Of a stretch of DNA of 64,000 nt, positions 38,277-47,806 are shown piece by piece (position 1 is the first letter of the stretch; each line of letters begins with the position of its first letter). Source of the stretch: UBA3824 sp017541145. Lineage in GTDB: Bacteria; Bacteroidota; Bacteroidia; Bacteroidales; UBA3824. The notes below the pieces were generated by a model. The model saw only the letters and a list, made by a program, of their open reading frames with translations. It searched no databases and had not been told where the DNA came from. Made by a program: the position numbers and the translations under genes. The stretch lies in the NCBI GenBank assembly GCA_947168365.1, contig CAMVLO010000002.1, forward strand, positions 1 through 64,000. Direction: 5' to 3'.

Positions 38277-40784
38277 ATGAAAAACGACAACAAGTCCAAT
38301 CACATAGGAATTTTGATTGCCTCTGCGCCTTCGGGAGTGGAGTCGATGAATCAGTTGGTACATATTCCGGACGATGATACACTTGAGAAAGTGGATTGGC
38401 AGAAGGTAGGACCTGAAATTCCGGTTTTGCCTTTGCGCAACAATGCATTGTTTCCGCTGGTTGTTATGCCGATAAAATCCGGAAGACCAAATTCTGTAGA
38501 CCTTATAAAAAAAGCCTATAAAGAAGGAACATTTTTGGCATGTGTTACCCAAAAAGATCCGTCGCATCCGGCACCTTCGATAGATGATCTCTATCCGGTG
38601 GGCACAGTAGCTCGTATTCTCAAATTTTTGGAAATGCCCGACGGCAGTATTTCGGCTGTTATGCAAGGTGTTTACAGAATCAAGATTACGGGTGCGGGTG
38701 CAAGTTGCGATCCTGAACAGGGTTATATTACAGTAACATACAAGCCTTGTCGTGATTATTTCCCTGAGGAGGGCGACGAGGAGTTTGATGCCTTGATTGA
38801 TTCTATAAAAGAAATCGGTATGGAGATTGCCAACAAGAGTGCCGAGAATGCACCTGAGTCGGTTTTCGCCATCAGAAATATACATACACCGGCATTTCTT
38901 ATCAGTTTTATTGTAACAAATATCGAAATTACAGCCGAGGAGAAAAACAAACTCTTGGCACTCAATTCGGTAAAGAAACGTGCAATAGAATTGTTGGGTA
39001 TGCTGTCTACCGAGCAACAGAAAGTAAAACTTCGCGGTGATATCCAAGACAAAGTAAAACGTCAGATGGATAAGCAGCAGCGAGAGTATTTTCTCAATCA
39101 GCAAATCAAGACCTTGCAAAACGAGCTTGGCGGCGATCCGAATCAGGCACTTTTGGACGAATTGGAATCAAAAGCAGAATCCAAAGACTGGCCTGAGTAT
39201 GCTAAATCGGCTTTTGACAAGCAACTTGCCCGTTTGAAAACCATTAATCCGCAATCTCCGGATTTTGCTATAGAATTGTCGTATTGTCAGACTATTCTTG
39301 ATTTGCCTTGGAACTATTGCACCGAAGATGATTTTACAATAGAAAGTGCTCAAAAAATACTTGATGATGATCATTACGGACTTGAGAAAGTAAAAGAGCG
39401 TATCTTGGAATATCTTGCAGTTCTGAAACTTAGGAAAAATCTCAAGTCACCGATATTATGTCTTTACGGACCTCCGGGTGTGGGCAAAACTTCGCTCGGT
39501 CGCAGTATTGCCAACGCTTTGAAACGTAAGTATGTAAGGCTTTCGCTTGGAGGCGTTTATGACGAAGCCGAGATTCGCGGTCACCGTCGTACTTATATCG
39601 GAGCTATGCCGGGACAGATTATCAAGAATATCAAGAAGGCAAATTCTTCCAATCCGGTTTTCGTGTTGGACGAGATAGATAAGATTGATTCCAATTTTCA
39701 CGGCGATCCTGCATCTGCGCTTTTGGAAGTGTTGGACCCTGAGCAAAACTCTCAGTTTCATGACAATTATCTTGATTTAGATTATGATTTGTCTAACGTG
39801 ATGTTTATTGCTACTGCCAACAATATCAATAAGATACAAGATGCTTTGCTCGACCGTATGGAGCTTATAGATGTATCGGGCTATGTTACGGAAGAGAAAG
39901 TAGAAATTGCCAAACGTCATCTTTTGCCCAAGATTTTGGACAATCACGGTTTGAAAAAAGATGATTTGGTATTGTCTGACGATATGATAAAGTATATTGT
40001 TAACAATTACACCAGAGAATCGGGCGTGCGCGAACTCAACAATGTATTGTCAACAATAGCACGAAAAACCGCTTTGAAAGTTGCAAGCAGCAAAAAATAT
40101 AATCACGAGCTTTGCGAAGACGATGTTATAAAAGCACTTGGTAAACATAAATATTTCCATGATGAATATTTTGTAACCAGACAACCTGGTGTAATTCCGG
40201 GTTTGGCGTGGACATCGGCAGGCGGCGAGTTGCTTTATATAGAATCATTGTTGAGCAACGGCAGCGGTGTACTCAATATCACGGGCAATGTTGGAAAAGT
40301 GATGAAAGAATCAGCAGAAATAGCTCTTAACTATTTGTGTGCCAACGAGGACAATCTCGGTATCGACCACAGGATGTTCAAAGAGTTTGATTTGAGCTTG
40401 CATTTCCCTGAGGGTGCAATTCCGAAAGATGGTCCGTCGGCAGGTATTACGATTTTTACATCTCTTGCATCGTTGTATACACAGCGACCTGTAAAACCTC
40501 GTATTGCAATGACCGGAGAACTTACACTTTCGGGACGTGTTTTGCCGGTAGGAGGTATAAAAGAAAAGATACTTGGTGCCAAACGTGCCGGTATCAAAAA
40601 AATCTTTATGTCGGAAGAAAACAGAGCTGATATTGAGGAAATAAAACCGATGTATCTCAAGGGTTTAACTTTTGTTTATGTAAAAAATGCAATGGAGTTG
40701 ATACCGCTTGTATTGGAAAAATCGCAAGTGGAAAATCCTGTAAAACTAAAGGAGAAACCCAAAGAAAAGGAAAAAAACAATTAA
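38277..40784 (+). CDS. lon: ATP-dependent protease Lon
   Basis: An 835-residue cytoplasmic AAA+ protease that degrades misfolded and regulatory proteins. It has an N-terminal substrate-binding domain (about 45-240), a coiled linker (RQMDKQQREYFLNQQ), the P-loop GPPGVGKT at 398-405 and the proteolytic dyad Ser721 (KDGPSAGI) and Lys764 (GGIKEKILG). The C-terminal tail is Lys/Glu-rich (KLKEKPKEKEKNN). Length is normal for a LonA enzyme. It is followed 37 nt later by the UpxY-like gene. Confidence 0.98.
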   Translation: MKNDNKSNHIGILIASAPSGVESMNQLVHIPDDDTLEKVDWQKVGPEIPVLPLRNNALFPLVVMPIKSGRPNSVDLIKKAYKEGTFLACVTQKDPSHPAPSIDDLYPVGTVARILKFLEMPDGSISAVMQGVYRIKITGAGASCDPEQGYITVTYKPCRDYFPEEGDEEFDALIDSIKEIGMEIANKSAENAPESVFAIRNIHTPAFLISFIVTNIEITAEEKNKLLALNSVKKRAIELLGMLSTEQQKVKLRGDIQDKVKRQMDKQQREYFLNQQIKTLQNELGGDPNQALLDELESKAESKDWPEYAKSAFDKQLARLKTINPQSPDFAIELSYCQTILDLPWNYCTEDDFTIESAQKILDDDHYGLEKVKERILEYLAVLKLRKNLKSPILCLYGPPGVGKTSLGRSIANALKRKYVRLSLGGVYDEAEIRGHRRTYIGAMPGQIIKNIKKANSSNPVFVLDEIDKIDSNFHGDPASALLEVLDPEQNSQFHDNYLDLDYDLSNVMFIATANNINKIQDALLDRMELIDVSGYVTEEKVEIAKRHLLPKILDNHGLKKDDLVLSDDMIKYIVNNYTRESGVRELNNVLSTIARKTALKVASSKKYNHELCEDDVIKALGKHKYFHDEYFVTRQPGVIPGLAWTSAGGELLYIESLLSNGSGVLNITGNVGKVMKESAEIALNYLCANEDNLGIDHRMFKEFDLSLHFPEGAIPKDGPSAGITIFTSLASLYTQRPVKPRIAMTGELTLSGRVLPVGGIKEKILGAKRAGIKKIFMSEENRADIEEIKPMYLKGLTFVYVKNAMELIPLVLEKSQVENPVKLKEKPKEKEKNN

Positions 40785-40821
40785 GAAAAAAATACATAAA
40801 GCGTATAGCTGAAAAACAAAT

Positions 40822-41355
40822 ATGTGGATACCGATTAGAACCTTGTATATGAATGAGATGAAAGTGGAAGCAAGGCTCAAGGAATTGGGTTTTGAAACTT
40901 TTATCCCGATGCGGTACGATGCACCGGATCTTGCTCCAAAAGAGGAGAGATGTACTTATCCATTGGTGCCGGCTATTCATAATTTACTGTTTGTTCATCA
41001 TGATTATAGTCGGGATTGGTGTTTGGGTTTATTGAAACAAGTGGATTATCCGATTAGTTTCATAAAAAAAGAGCGCGACGGCAACGATTATGCAGTGGTG
41101 CAAGATGCAGAAATGGAGATGTTTATAAAATTCTGCAACCCTATGATTGTTGGAACACAATTCAAGACGCCGGAGGAGATACAAATAAAAGCCGGAATGT
41201 TTGTACGAGTAAAACGCGGCGAGTTGGAAGGCATTGTCGGAAAGTTTGTAAGATATCACAAACGGCATTTTATTGCAATAGAAACTTCCGGTATCTGTGC
41301 TTTGATGACAATCAGATATAGTGATGTTGAAGTATTGAAAGACGAAAATGAATAG
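40822..41355 (+). CDS. UpxY-like NusG paralogue
   Basis: A 177-residue protein with an NGN-like domain (WIPIRTLYMNEMKVEARLKE, FETFIPMR) and a C-terminal KOW-like segment (KAGMFVRVKRGELEGIVGKF). This is the layout of UpxY proteins, specialised antiterminators that open capsule-polysaccharide operons in Bacteroides. Here no polysaccharide genes follow: a candidate sRNA and uvrA come next. It may act in trans on a distant locus, serve as a general pausing factor, or be the relic of a lost operon. It probably shares the lon transcript. Confidence 0.8.
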   Translation: MWIPIRTLYMNEMKVEARLKELGFETFIPMRYDAPDLAPKEERCTYPLVPAIHNLLFVHHDYSRDWCLGLLKQVDYPISFIKKERDGNDYAVVQDAEMEMFIKFCNPMIVGTQFKTPEEIQIKAGMFVRVKRGELEGIVGKFVRYHKRHFIAIETSGICALMTIRYSDVEVLKDENE

Positions 41356-41423
41356 ATAATCAGTAGTTTACATACTGAAATTTTAAATAAGCAAAAAAAA
41401 AATCGAAAAGAATAAATATTTTT

Positions 41424-41675
41424 TTTGTTGTATTAATATCTATTTATTAACTTTGCTTTCGTAAAATCAAAAAATAATACAATTATTTAAGTCTACACTT
41501 TGTGTAGTAATATTTGTTTCATGTTATATTTATAAAAACGAAATCTTTATGGAAAATGGCGTTGTGATAACGTCATTTTTGTGTTTTTTGTCTATTTTAG
41601 ACTTAAAACTTTAAAGTATTCAATTCAAAAATTCTTGGGATGCGGGCGTTGAGAAACGTTACCGCATTTTTTTAT
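41424..41675 (+). ncRNA. Candidate small RNA with own promoter and tandem terminators
   Basis: A strict promoter is present: TTTG (41424-41427), a 20-bp spacer, TAACTTTG (41448-41455). Transcription from ~41462 crosses no gene. Structures seen: CTACAC-TTT-GTGTAG (41493-41507); TTTAAGTCTA (41486-41495) pairing with TAGACTTAAA (41598-41607), exclusive with the former; hairpin AAAATGGCGTT/AACGTCATTTT (41553-41579) with a T-rich tail; and a second terminator ATGCGG...CCGCAT (41640-41667) plus T7. A ~120- or ~210-nt RNA is expected. I do not recognise its family. Confidence 0.5.
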
Positions 41676-41841
41676 TTATCTTGTTGCATTCAATTATGTA
41701 TTTTTTTGTTAACAATTATTTTGTTGGGTACGGAATTTGTTCAATAATCTAAAAAAACGGGATATTAATATCAAAAATAGTTACAAAACAGTAGCAGAAG
41801 TTAATGATATAAGAAAAAAAAATTAAATAAATATTCACTTG

Positions 41842-41872
41842 TTTGCTACTTCAAGAAATATTTCTATCTTTG
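41842..41872 (+). promoter_or_regulatory. Promoter of uvrA
   Basis: TTTG (41842-41845), a 19-bp spacer, TATCTTTG (41865-41872). The expected start near 41879 lies inside the upstream extension of the uvrA frame, so translation must start at 41899. Confidence 0.85.
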
Positions 41873-41898
41873 CCCGAATAATTAAGAGTAAAATCGCT

Positions 41899-44766
41899 AT
41901 GCCAAAAAAAGAGGGAGCTAAGCCGGAAAACTTAGATATTTTGGATTTGGAAAATATTCATGTTTACGGTGCAAGAGTTCACAATCTTAAAAATATTGAT
42001 GTTACGATACCACGAAACAAACTTACCGTAGTTACCGGATTGAGCGGCAGCGGTAAGAGTTCCTTGGCATTTGACACTATATTTGCTGAAGGTAGCAGAC
42101 GTTACATCGAGACTTTCAATGCTTATGCACGACAGTTTCTCGGTGGAATGGAAAGACCTGATGTTGACAAGATTACAGGTCTCAGTCCCGTAATCAGCAT
42201 AGAACAGAAAAGTACCAACAAAAATCCCCGTTCTACGGTTGGTACAATTACAGAAATATATGATTTCTTGAGAGTTTGGTTTGCCAGAGCCGGTGAAGCA
42301 TTCAGCTACAATACCGGTGAGCGTATGGTAAAATACAACGAAGACCAGATTTGTGATTTGATTTCAAATCATTACGGCGGTCAGAAGGTTGTAATTTTGG
42401 CTCCTGTCGTAAAAGGCAGAAAGGGTCATTACCGCGAACTCTTTGAATCTATTCGTAAAAAGGGTTATATTCAAGTGCGTGTTGACGGTAATATCAAAGA
42501 TATTATCATCAATATGAAAACCGACCGTTACAAAATTCATAATATAGAAATTGTTGTTGACAAAATAGTAGTACCGGTTTCCGGCAAGAAGGATTCAGGC
42601 GGTATTGACAGGATGAAAAAGTCTGTACAAACAGCTTTGCAGCTTGGTAAAAATATTATCATGCTCTTAAATCCCGATACCGGCGAAGTTAGGTATTACA
42701 GCCGATTGTTGATGTGTCCTACTACCGGGCTTAGCTACAAAGAGCCGGCACCGCCAAACTTCTCTTACAATTCACCGTCCGGATTTTGTCCGTGCTGTAA
42801 GGGGCTTGGCGTTGTTAACAAAATAGATGTCAACAAAGTAATTCCGGACAAAAACCTTTCGATTCGCAAAGGCGGAATAGCTCCGTTGGGTAAATACACT
42901 GATAATTTTGTGTTCAGACAATTGGATGCACTTGCCGAGCGTGAGGGTTTCAGCCTTGATAAACCGATTAGTGAACTTACTGAAGAACAACTCGATATGG
43001 TTCTCAACGGTTCGGCTGAGCCTTTGGAAATGGGTTGGATGGCAAAATACGGAAGTCCCCAGACTACTTACGACGGCATTTTGAAATATTTGGTAAATGC
43101 ATCGGAGGAAGAAGAATCTCAAGAACTTGTACTGAGATTTTCTACAGAAGGAATCTGCCCTGAGTGTCACGGCGACCGACTCAACAAAGAGGCTTTGAGT
43201 TTTAAGATTGGCGGTAAAAATATTGCCGAACTTGCTCAAATGGATATTGAGGATTTGCGAAATTTCCTTGATGATGTAGAAAGCAAACTTTCAGACAAGC
43301 AGAAGAAGATTTCTACCGAGATACTCAAAGAAATTAAAACCAGAGTAGGATTCATGCACGATGTTGGTTTGGATTATTTGAGTTTGTACCGAACATCAAC
43401 AAGTCTTTCGGGCGGCGAGGCACAGCGAATAAGGCTTGCAACTCAGATAGGTTCAAAACTTGTAAACGTTCTTTATATTTTGGACGAGCCTTCTATCGGT
43501 TTGCATCAGCGTGACAACGACAAGTTGATAAAATCGTTGAAACAACTTCGTGACAACGGCAATTCTATCATTGTTGTAGAACACGACAAAGATATGATAA
43601 AAAATGCCGATTATGTTGTTGACATCGGACCGGGAGCCGGACGTCTTGGCGGATATCTCACTGCATCGTGTACACCAAGCGAACTCGAAAAGCTTGATAC
43701 TCTGACTGCTAAATATATCAAAGGAACTCTTGATGTAGAGATGCCGGAAAAACGTCGCGAAGGCAACGGCAAGTTCATAAAACTTTTCGGTTGCAAAGGA
43801 AATAATCTTAAAGATGTTGATTTAACGATACCTTTGGGCAAAATGGTATTAATCACAGGAGTATCAGGCAGCGGTAAGTCTACATTGATAAACGAGACGT
43901 TGCGACCGATACTTACAAAACATTTCTACCGTTCGTTGCAAAAGCCGAAAGAATACGATAGGATAGAAGGTATTGAAAATATCGACAAGGTAATCGAAGT
44001 AAATCAAGATCCGATTGGACGTACACCGAGATCAAATCCTTGTACATATACCAATCTGTTTGGTGATATAAGGAATTTGTATGCCGAGTTGCCACAGTCC
44101 AAAATCATGAATTACAAGCCCGGACGTTTTTCTTTTAATGTGAAAGGCGGAAGGTGTGAGGAATGTCAGGGTGCGGGCGTAAAAACAATCGAGATGAATT
44201 TCTTGCCAGATGTTTATGTAAAATGTGATGTTTGCAACGGCAGACGTTACAACCGTGAAACATTGGAAGTAAAATACAAAGGCAAGTCGATAAGCGATGT
44301 TTTGGATATGACGATAAACCGCGCAGCCGAGTTTTTTGCCAACGTACCTCGAATCTTGAAGAAATTGCAGGCATTGCAAGGCGTTGGTATGGGCTACGTA
44401 ACGCTCGGACAGTCGGCAACCACGCTTTCGGGCGGTGAGGCTCAGCGCATAAAACTTGCAACCGAGCTTTCAAAATCCGAAACAGGAAAAACACTTTATA
44501 TATTGGATGAGCCTACCACGGGACTTCATCTTGAAGATATCCGTGTATTGATGAACGTATTGAATGCACTTGTAGAAAAAGGAAATACAGTAGTGATAAT
44601 AGAGCACAATCTTGATGTTATAAAAGCAGCCGATTGGATAATAGATATGGGGCCGGAAGGCGGAAAAGGCGGCGGACAGATTGTAGCAGAAGGTACGCCG
44701 GAAGATATAATAAAAGCCGGCAAAGGCTATACAGCCCAATATTTGAAAAAAGAGATGAAAAAATAA
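41899..44766 (+). CDS. uvrA: Excinuclease ABC subunit A
   Basis: A 955-residue DNA-damage sensor of nucleotide excision repair. It has two ABC ATPase modules, with P-loops GLSGSGKS and GVSGSGKS and signatures TSLSGGEAQRIRLA and TTLSGGEAQRIKLA. The second zinc module is intact (GGRCEECQGAG, then VKCDVCNGRRYN). The first is unusual: the leading CPxC pair reads CPTTG, leaving Cys273 with Cys297, Cys299 and Cys300. Start chosen because the promoter overlaps the longer frame. Length is normal. It stands as a single gene ahead of the arginine genes. Confidence 0.98.
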   Translation: MPKKEGAKPENLDILDLENIHVYGARVHNLKNIDVTIPRNKLTVVTGLSGSGKSSLAFDTIFAEGSRRYIETFNAYARQFLGGMERPDVDKITGLSPVISIEQKSTNKNPRSTVGTITEIYDFLRVWFARAGEAFSYNTGERMVKYNEDQICDLISNHYGGQKVVILAPVVKGRKGHYRELFESIRKKGYIQVRVDGNIKDIIINMKTDRYKIHNIEIVVDKIVVPVSGKKDSGGIDRMKKSVQTALQLGKNIIMLLNPDTGEVRYYSRLLMCPTTGLSYKEPAPPNFSYNSPSGFCPCCKGLGVVNKIDVNKVIPDKNLSIRKGGIAPLGKYTDNFVFRQLDALAEREGFSLDKPISELTEEQLDMVLNGSAEPLEMGWMAKYGSPQTTYDGILKYLVNASEEEESQELVLRFSTEGICPECHGDRLNKEALSFKIGGKNIAELAQMDIEDLRNFLDDVESKLSDKQKKISTEILKEIKTRVGFMHDVGLDYLSLYRTSTSLSGGEAQRIRLATQIGSKLVNVLYILDEPSIGLHQRDNDKLIKSLKQLRDNGNSIIVVEHDKDMIKNADYVVDIGPGAGRLGGYLTASCTPSELEKLDTLTAKYIKGTLDVEMPEKRREGNGKFIKLFGCKGNNLKDVDLTIPLGKMVLITGVSGSGKSTLINETLRPILTKHFYRSLQKPKEYDRIEGIENIDKVIEVNQDPIGRTPRSNPCTYTNLFGDIRNLYAELPQSKIMNYKPGRFSFNVKGGRCEECQGAGVKTIEMNFLPDVYVKCDVCNGRRYNRETLEVKYKGKSISDVLDMTINRAAEFFANVPRILKKLQALQGVGMGYVTLGQSATTLSGGEAQRIKLATELSKSETGKTLYILDEPTTGLHLEDIRVLMNVLNALVEKGNTVVIIEHNLDVIKAADWIIDMGPEGGKGGGQIVAEGTPEDIIKAGKGYTAQYLKKEMKK

Positions 44767-44774
44767 AAAAATAT

Positions 44775-44828
44775 TGCATAAATATTCGGAAAAAGTCTTT
44801 TAAATTAAAAAAATTAGGAATAAATTTG
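44775..44828 (+). promoter_or_regulatory. Promoter with candidate ARG box
   Basis: TGCATAAATATTCG (44775-44788) differs at two positions from the symmetric ArgR half-site core TGAATNNNNATTCA. A -7 box TAAATTTG is at 44821-44828, with TTTT at 44798-44801 in the -33 position (19-bp spacer). ArgR bound here would sit just upstream of the -33 region, allowing autoregulation of argR-carA-argH-carB. Confidence 0.5.
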
Positions 44829-44860
44829 TATCGTATTAATAATTTAAAAATTTTTGTACT

Positions 44861-45331
44861 ATGAATAACAAACAGAATCGTATCTCCTTGATTTGTCAGA
44901 TAATTGAGAACGAAACAGTAAGATCACAACAAGACATCTTGGAGAAACTGGCAGAACAAGGCGTAGAGATTACACAAGCTAGTTTGTCACGTTATTTGAA
45001 AGAAATTCAGGCATCACGAATCCCTGACGGACGTGGCAGTTATGTTTACAAAATGCCTCCAACATCGGCACGAACAGTAAGCATGATAAGCAACGAAGTA
45101 ATTTCAGTGGAATTTGTTGGTCCTAACATGGTGGTATTCAGAACAGACGGCGGATATGCCGATGCAGTCACCGTACAGATCGACGAAAGAAAACTTGATT
45201 TGATAGCTGGTACAGTATCCGGCGACGACACAATTTTGGTGATAATTCGTGACGGATATACAAGATCAGAAACAAGATCAATATTGATAAAAGAATTTCC
45301 ATATATAAAAGATAAAATATTAAATGAATAA
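44861..45331 (+). CDS. argR: Arginine repressor ArgR
   Basis: A 156-residue regulator. The N-terminal winged helix (RISLICQIIENETVRSQQDI, then TQASLSRYLKEI) binds ARG boxes. The C-terminal hexamerisation and arginine-binding domain carries the GTVSGDDTILVIIRD motif. It overlaps the carA start by 8 bp, so it heads the arginine/carbamoyl-phosphate operon it presumably controls. Confidence 0.95.
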   Translation: MNNKQNRISLICQIIENETVRSQQDILEKLAEQGVEITQASLSRYLKEIQASRIPDGRGSYVYKMPPTSARTVSMISNEVISVEFVGPNMVVFRTDGGYADAVTVQIDERKLDLIAGTVSGDDTILVIIRDGYTRSETRSILIKEFPYIKDKILNE

Positions 45332-46409
45332 TCTTACAAAAGCAGAACTGCTTCTTGAAGACGGCACTTGTTATCAGGGCTACTCATTCGGATATGAGGG
45401 CCCTGTAGCTGGTGAAGTGGTTTTTAACACAGCAATGACAGGCTATACAGAAAGCCTAACAGACCCTTCTTACAAGGGACAGATATTGGTTTCCACTTAT
45501 CCGCTTATCGGTAATTACGGAATTCCCGGCGATGAGGTTCAGGATGGGATGCCATTGTTTTTTGAGTCTGACCGTATTCACGTACAGGCACTCATCGTTT
45601 CCGACTATTCATTTGAATACAGTCATTGGAACGCTAAAAAGTCGCTTGCCGATTGGTTGAAAGAAAACAAGGTACCCGGTATTTTCGGTATTGATACCAG
45701 AGCTCTCACCAAGCGTCTTAGAGAAAAAGGTTCAATGCTTGGTAAAATTATCATCAACAATCAAGAGCCAGAGTGGTACGACCCCAACAAAGACAATCTT
45801 GTAGCACAAGTCAGTTGCAAAGAGCCTGTTACTTACGGCAACGGCAAATACAAAGTAGTGTTAGTGGATTGCGGTGTGAAAAACGCTATTATCCGCAATT
45901 TTATAAAACGCGACGTTACGATAACGCGAGTTCCTTATGATTATGATTTTTCCAAATTGGAATACGATGGTTTGTTTATTTCTAATGGTCCCGGTGATCC
46001 TAAGATGTGTAAGCAAACCATTTCTCATATCTCAGAGGCTCTGAAGCAAGAAAAACCAATATTCGGTATTTGTCTTGGCAATCAGCTTTTGGCATTGGCT
46101 GCGGGTTTTGATACGTACAAATTAAAATACGGACATCGTTCTCACAATCAGCCGGTTTTGATGACTGGTACTGACAAATGTTTCATTACAAGTCAGAATC
46201 ACGGTTTTGCAATCAACCTGCAATCTATCGATGACAATTGGATTCCTTGGTTCAACAATGTTAACGACGGCACTTCAGAAGGTATAAAACACAAGTCAAA
46301 ACCATTTTTCTCGGTTCAGTTCCATCCTGAAGCTTGCGGCGGTCCTGTTGATACAGAATTCCTTTTTGATGATTTCATCGAATTAATAAAACAATATACA
46401 GGCAAATAA
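45324..46409 (+). CDS. carA: Carbamoyl-phosphate synthase small subunit
   Basis: A 361-residue glutaminase subunit that supplies ammonia to CarB. The N-terminal CPSase domain opens KAELLLEDGTCYQGYSFGYE. The class I glutamine amidotransferase domain has Cys250 in GICLGNQ and the His334/Glu336 pair in QFHPEA. Product carbamoyl phosphate feeds arginine and pyrimidine synthesis. It starts within argR and is followed by argH after 11 nt. Confidence 0.97.
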   Translation: MNNLTKAELLLEDGTCYQGYSFGYEGPVAGEVVFNTAMTGYTESLTDPSYKGQILVSTYPLIGNYGIPGDEVQDGMPLFFESDRIHVQALIVSDYSFEYSHWNAKKSLADWLKENKVPGIFGIDTRALTKRLREKGSMLGKIIINNQEPEWYDPNKDNLVAQVSCKEPVTYGNGKYKVVLVDCGVKNAIIRNFIKRDVTITRVPYDYDFSKLEYDGLFISNGPGDPKMCKQTISHISEALKQEKPIFGICLGNQLLALAAGFDTYKLKYGHRSHNQPVLMTGTDKCFITSQNHGFAINLQSIDDNWIPWFNNVNDGTSEGIKHKSKPFFSVQFHPEACGGPVDTEFLFDDFIELIKQYTGK

Positions 46410-46420
46410 ATCTTACTATT

Positions 46421-47752
46421 ATGAAACTTTGGGATAAAGGATTTGATACTGAGGAATTTGTAAACCGTTTTACTGTCGGAAAAGACCGTGAAATGGATTT
46501 GTATCTTGCTCAATATGATGTCCTTGGCTGTATGGCTCATGCCAAAATGCTCAACAAAACAGGGCTGCTCTCGGATGAGGACATCAACGCGCTGATTCCG
46601 GAGCTCAAAAAAATTTACGCCAAGGCTCTTGAGGGCAAATTCGTAATTGAAGATGATGTAGAAGATGTTCATTCTCAAATAGAATTTGAACTTACAAATG
46701 CTTGCGGCGACCCCGGTAAAAAAATTCACACTGCCCGCTCTCGAAACGATCAAGTTGTTACTGCTGTAAGACTTTTCACAAGAGCTAAACTTCAAAATAT
46801 TATCGAAAGTGTAAAAACATTGTTTGAAACATTTGTTTCGCTTTCCGAAAAATACAAAGAAGTATTGATGCCGGGATACACTCATTTGCAGATTGCCATG
46901 CCGTCCAGTTTCGGGATGTGGTTCGGAGCTTTTGCCGAAAGCCTTTCCGACGACCTTTGGACTCTCTTTTCTGCATGGAAAATCAACAATCGCAATCCTC
47001 TTGGCTCTGCTGCCGGTTATGGTTCAAGTTTCCCTATCGACCGTCAGATGACTTCCGATCTCCTTGGATTTGATTCTCCTGACTATAATTCTGTTTATGC
47101 CCAGATGACACGCGGCAAAGCCGAAACTGCTGTGGCTGCTGCATTGGCTCAGTTGTCGCAGACATTGGCTAAATTTGCCGCTGATTGTTGTTTGTTTATG
47201 AGTCAGAATTTCAAATTCATTTCTCTACCTAAAGAATATACTACCGGATCTTCCATAATGCCTCACAAAGCTAATCCTGATGTGTTTGAACTCATGCGCG
47301 GATATTGCAACAAGATATCTGTATTGCCGTTTGAACTCAACAGAATTACCGGAAATCTTACCACCGGATATTTCAGAGATTTGCAATTACTGAAAGAAAG
47401 TTATCTCCCGGTTTTTGAGAGAATGCAGATGTGTTTGGATTTTATGACATTTATATTACCCAAAATAAAGCCTGCTGAAGATATTCTCAAAAACGAGATG
47501 TATCAACCGATTTTTACAGTAGAGGCTCTCAATGAATATGTTGTAAAAGGTGTACCGTTCCGCGATGCCTACAAAGAAGTCGGGCATCAGGTAATGGAAG
47601 GTAAATTCCATTGGGACAAGCCGTTGAATCATACTCATATTGGAAGTATCGGTAATCTTTGCAACGATAAAATTCAGGAAAATTTCAATAGTATCTACGC
47701 ACATTTCCAATTCGATAAGGTGGAAACTGCAATAGAAAACTTGTTGAAGTAA
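46421..47752 (+). CDS. argH: Argininosuccinate lyase
   Basis: A 443-residue enzyme cleaving argininosuccinate to arginine and fumarate, the last step of arginine synthesis. Fumarase-superfamily marks are HTARSRNDQV and GSSIMPHKANP (mobile loop with Ser277/Ser278). The N-terminus lacks the usual long leader but the fold is complete. It lies between carA and carB, so one operon links carbamoyl phosphate formation to the end of the pathway; argG, argF and argB are not in this window. Confidence 0.96.
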   Translation: MKLWDKGFDTEEFVNRFTVGKDREMDLYLAQYDVLGCMAHAKMLNKTGLLSDEDINALIPELKKIYAKALEGKFVIEDDVEDVHSQIEFELTNACGDPGKKIHTARSRNDQVVTAVRLFTRAKLQNIIESVKTLFETFVSLSEKYKEVLMPGYTHLQIAMPSSFGMWFGAFAESLSDDLWTLFSAWKINNRNPLGSAAGYGSSFPIDRQMTSDLLGFDSPDYNSVYAQMTRGKAETAVAAALAQLSQTLAKFAADCCLFMSQNFKFISLPKEYTTGSSIMPHKANPDVFELMRGYCNKISVLPFELNRITGNLTTGYFRDLQLLKESYLPVFERMQMCLDFMTFILPKIKPAEDILKNEMYQPIFTVEALNEYVVKGVPFRDAYKEVGHQVMEGKFHWDKPLNHTHIGSIGNLCNDKIQENFNSIYAHFQFDKVETAIENLLK

Positions 47753-47806
47753 AAGAATAATAAAACTTAATCCTGACAATAAAATTGACAATTATTTCAT
47801 ACGATC

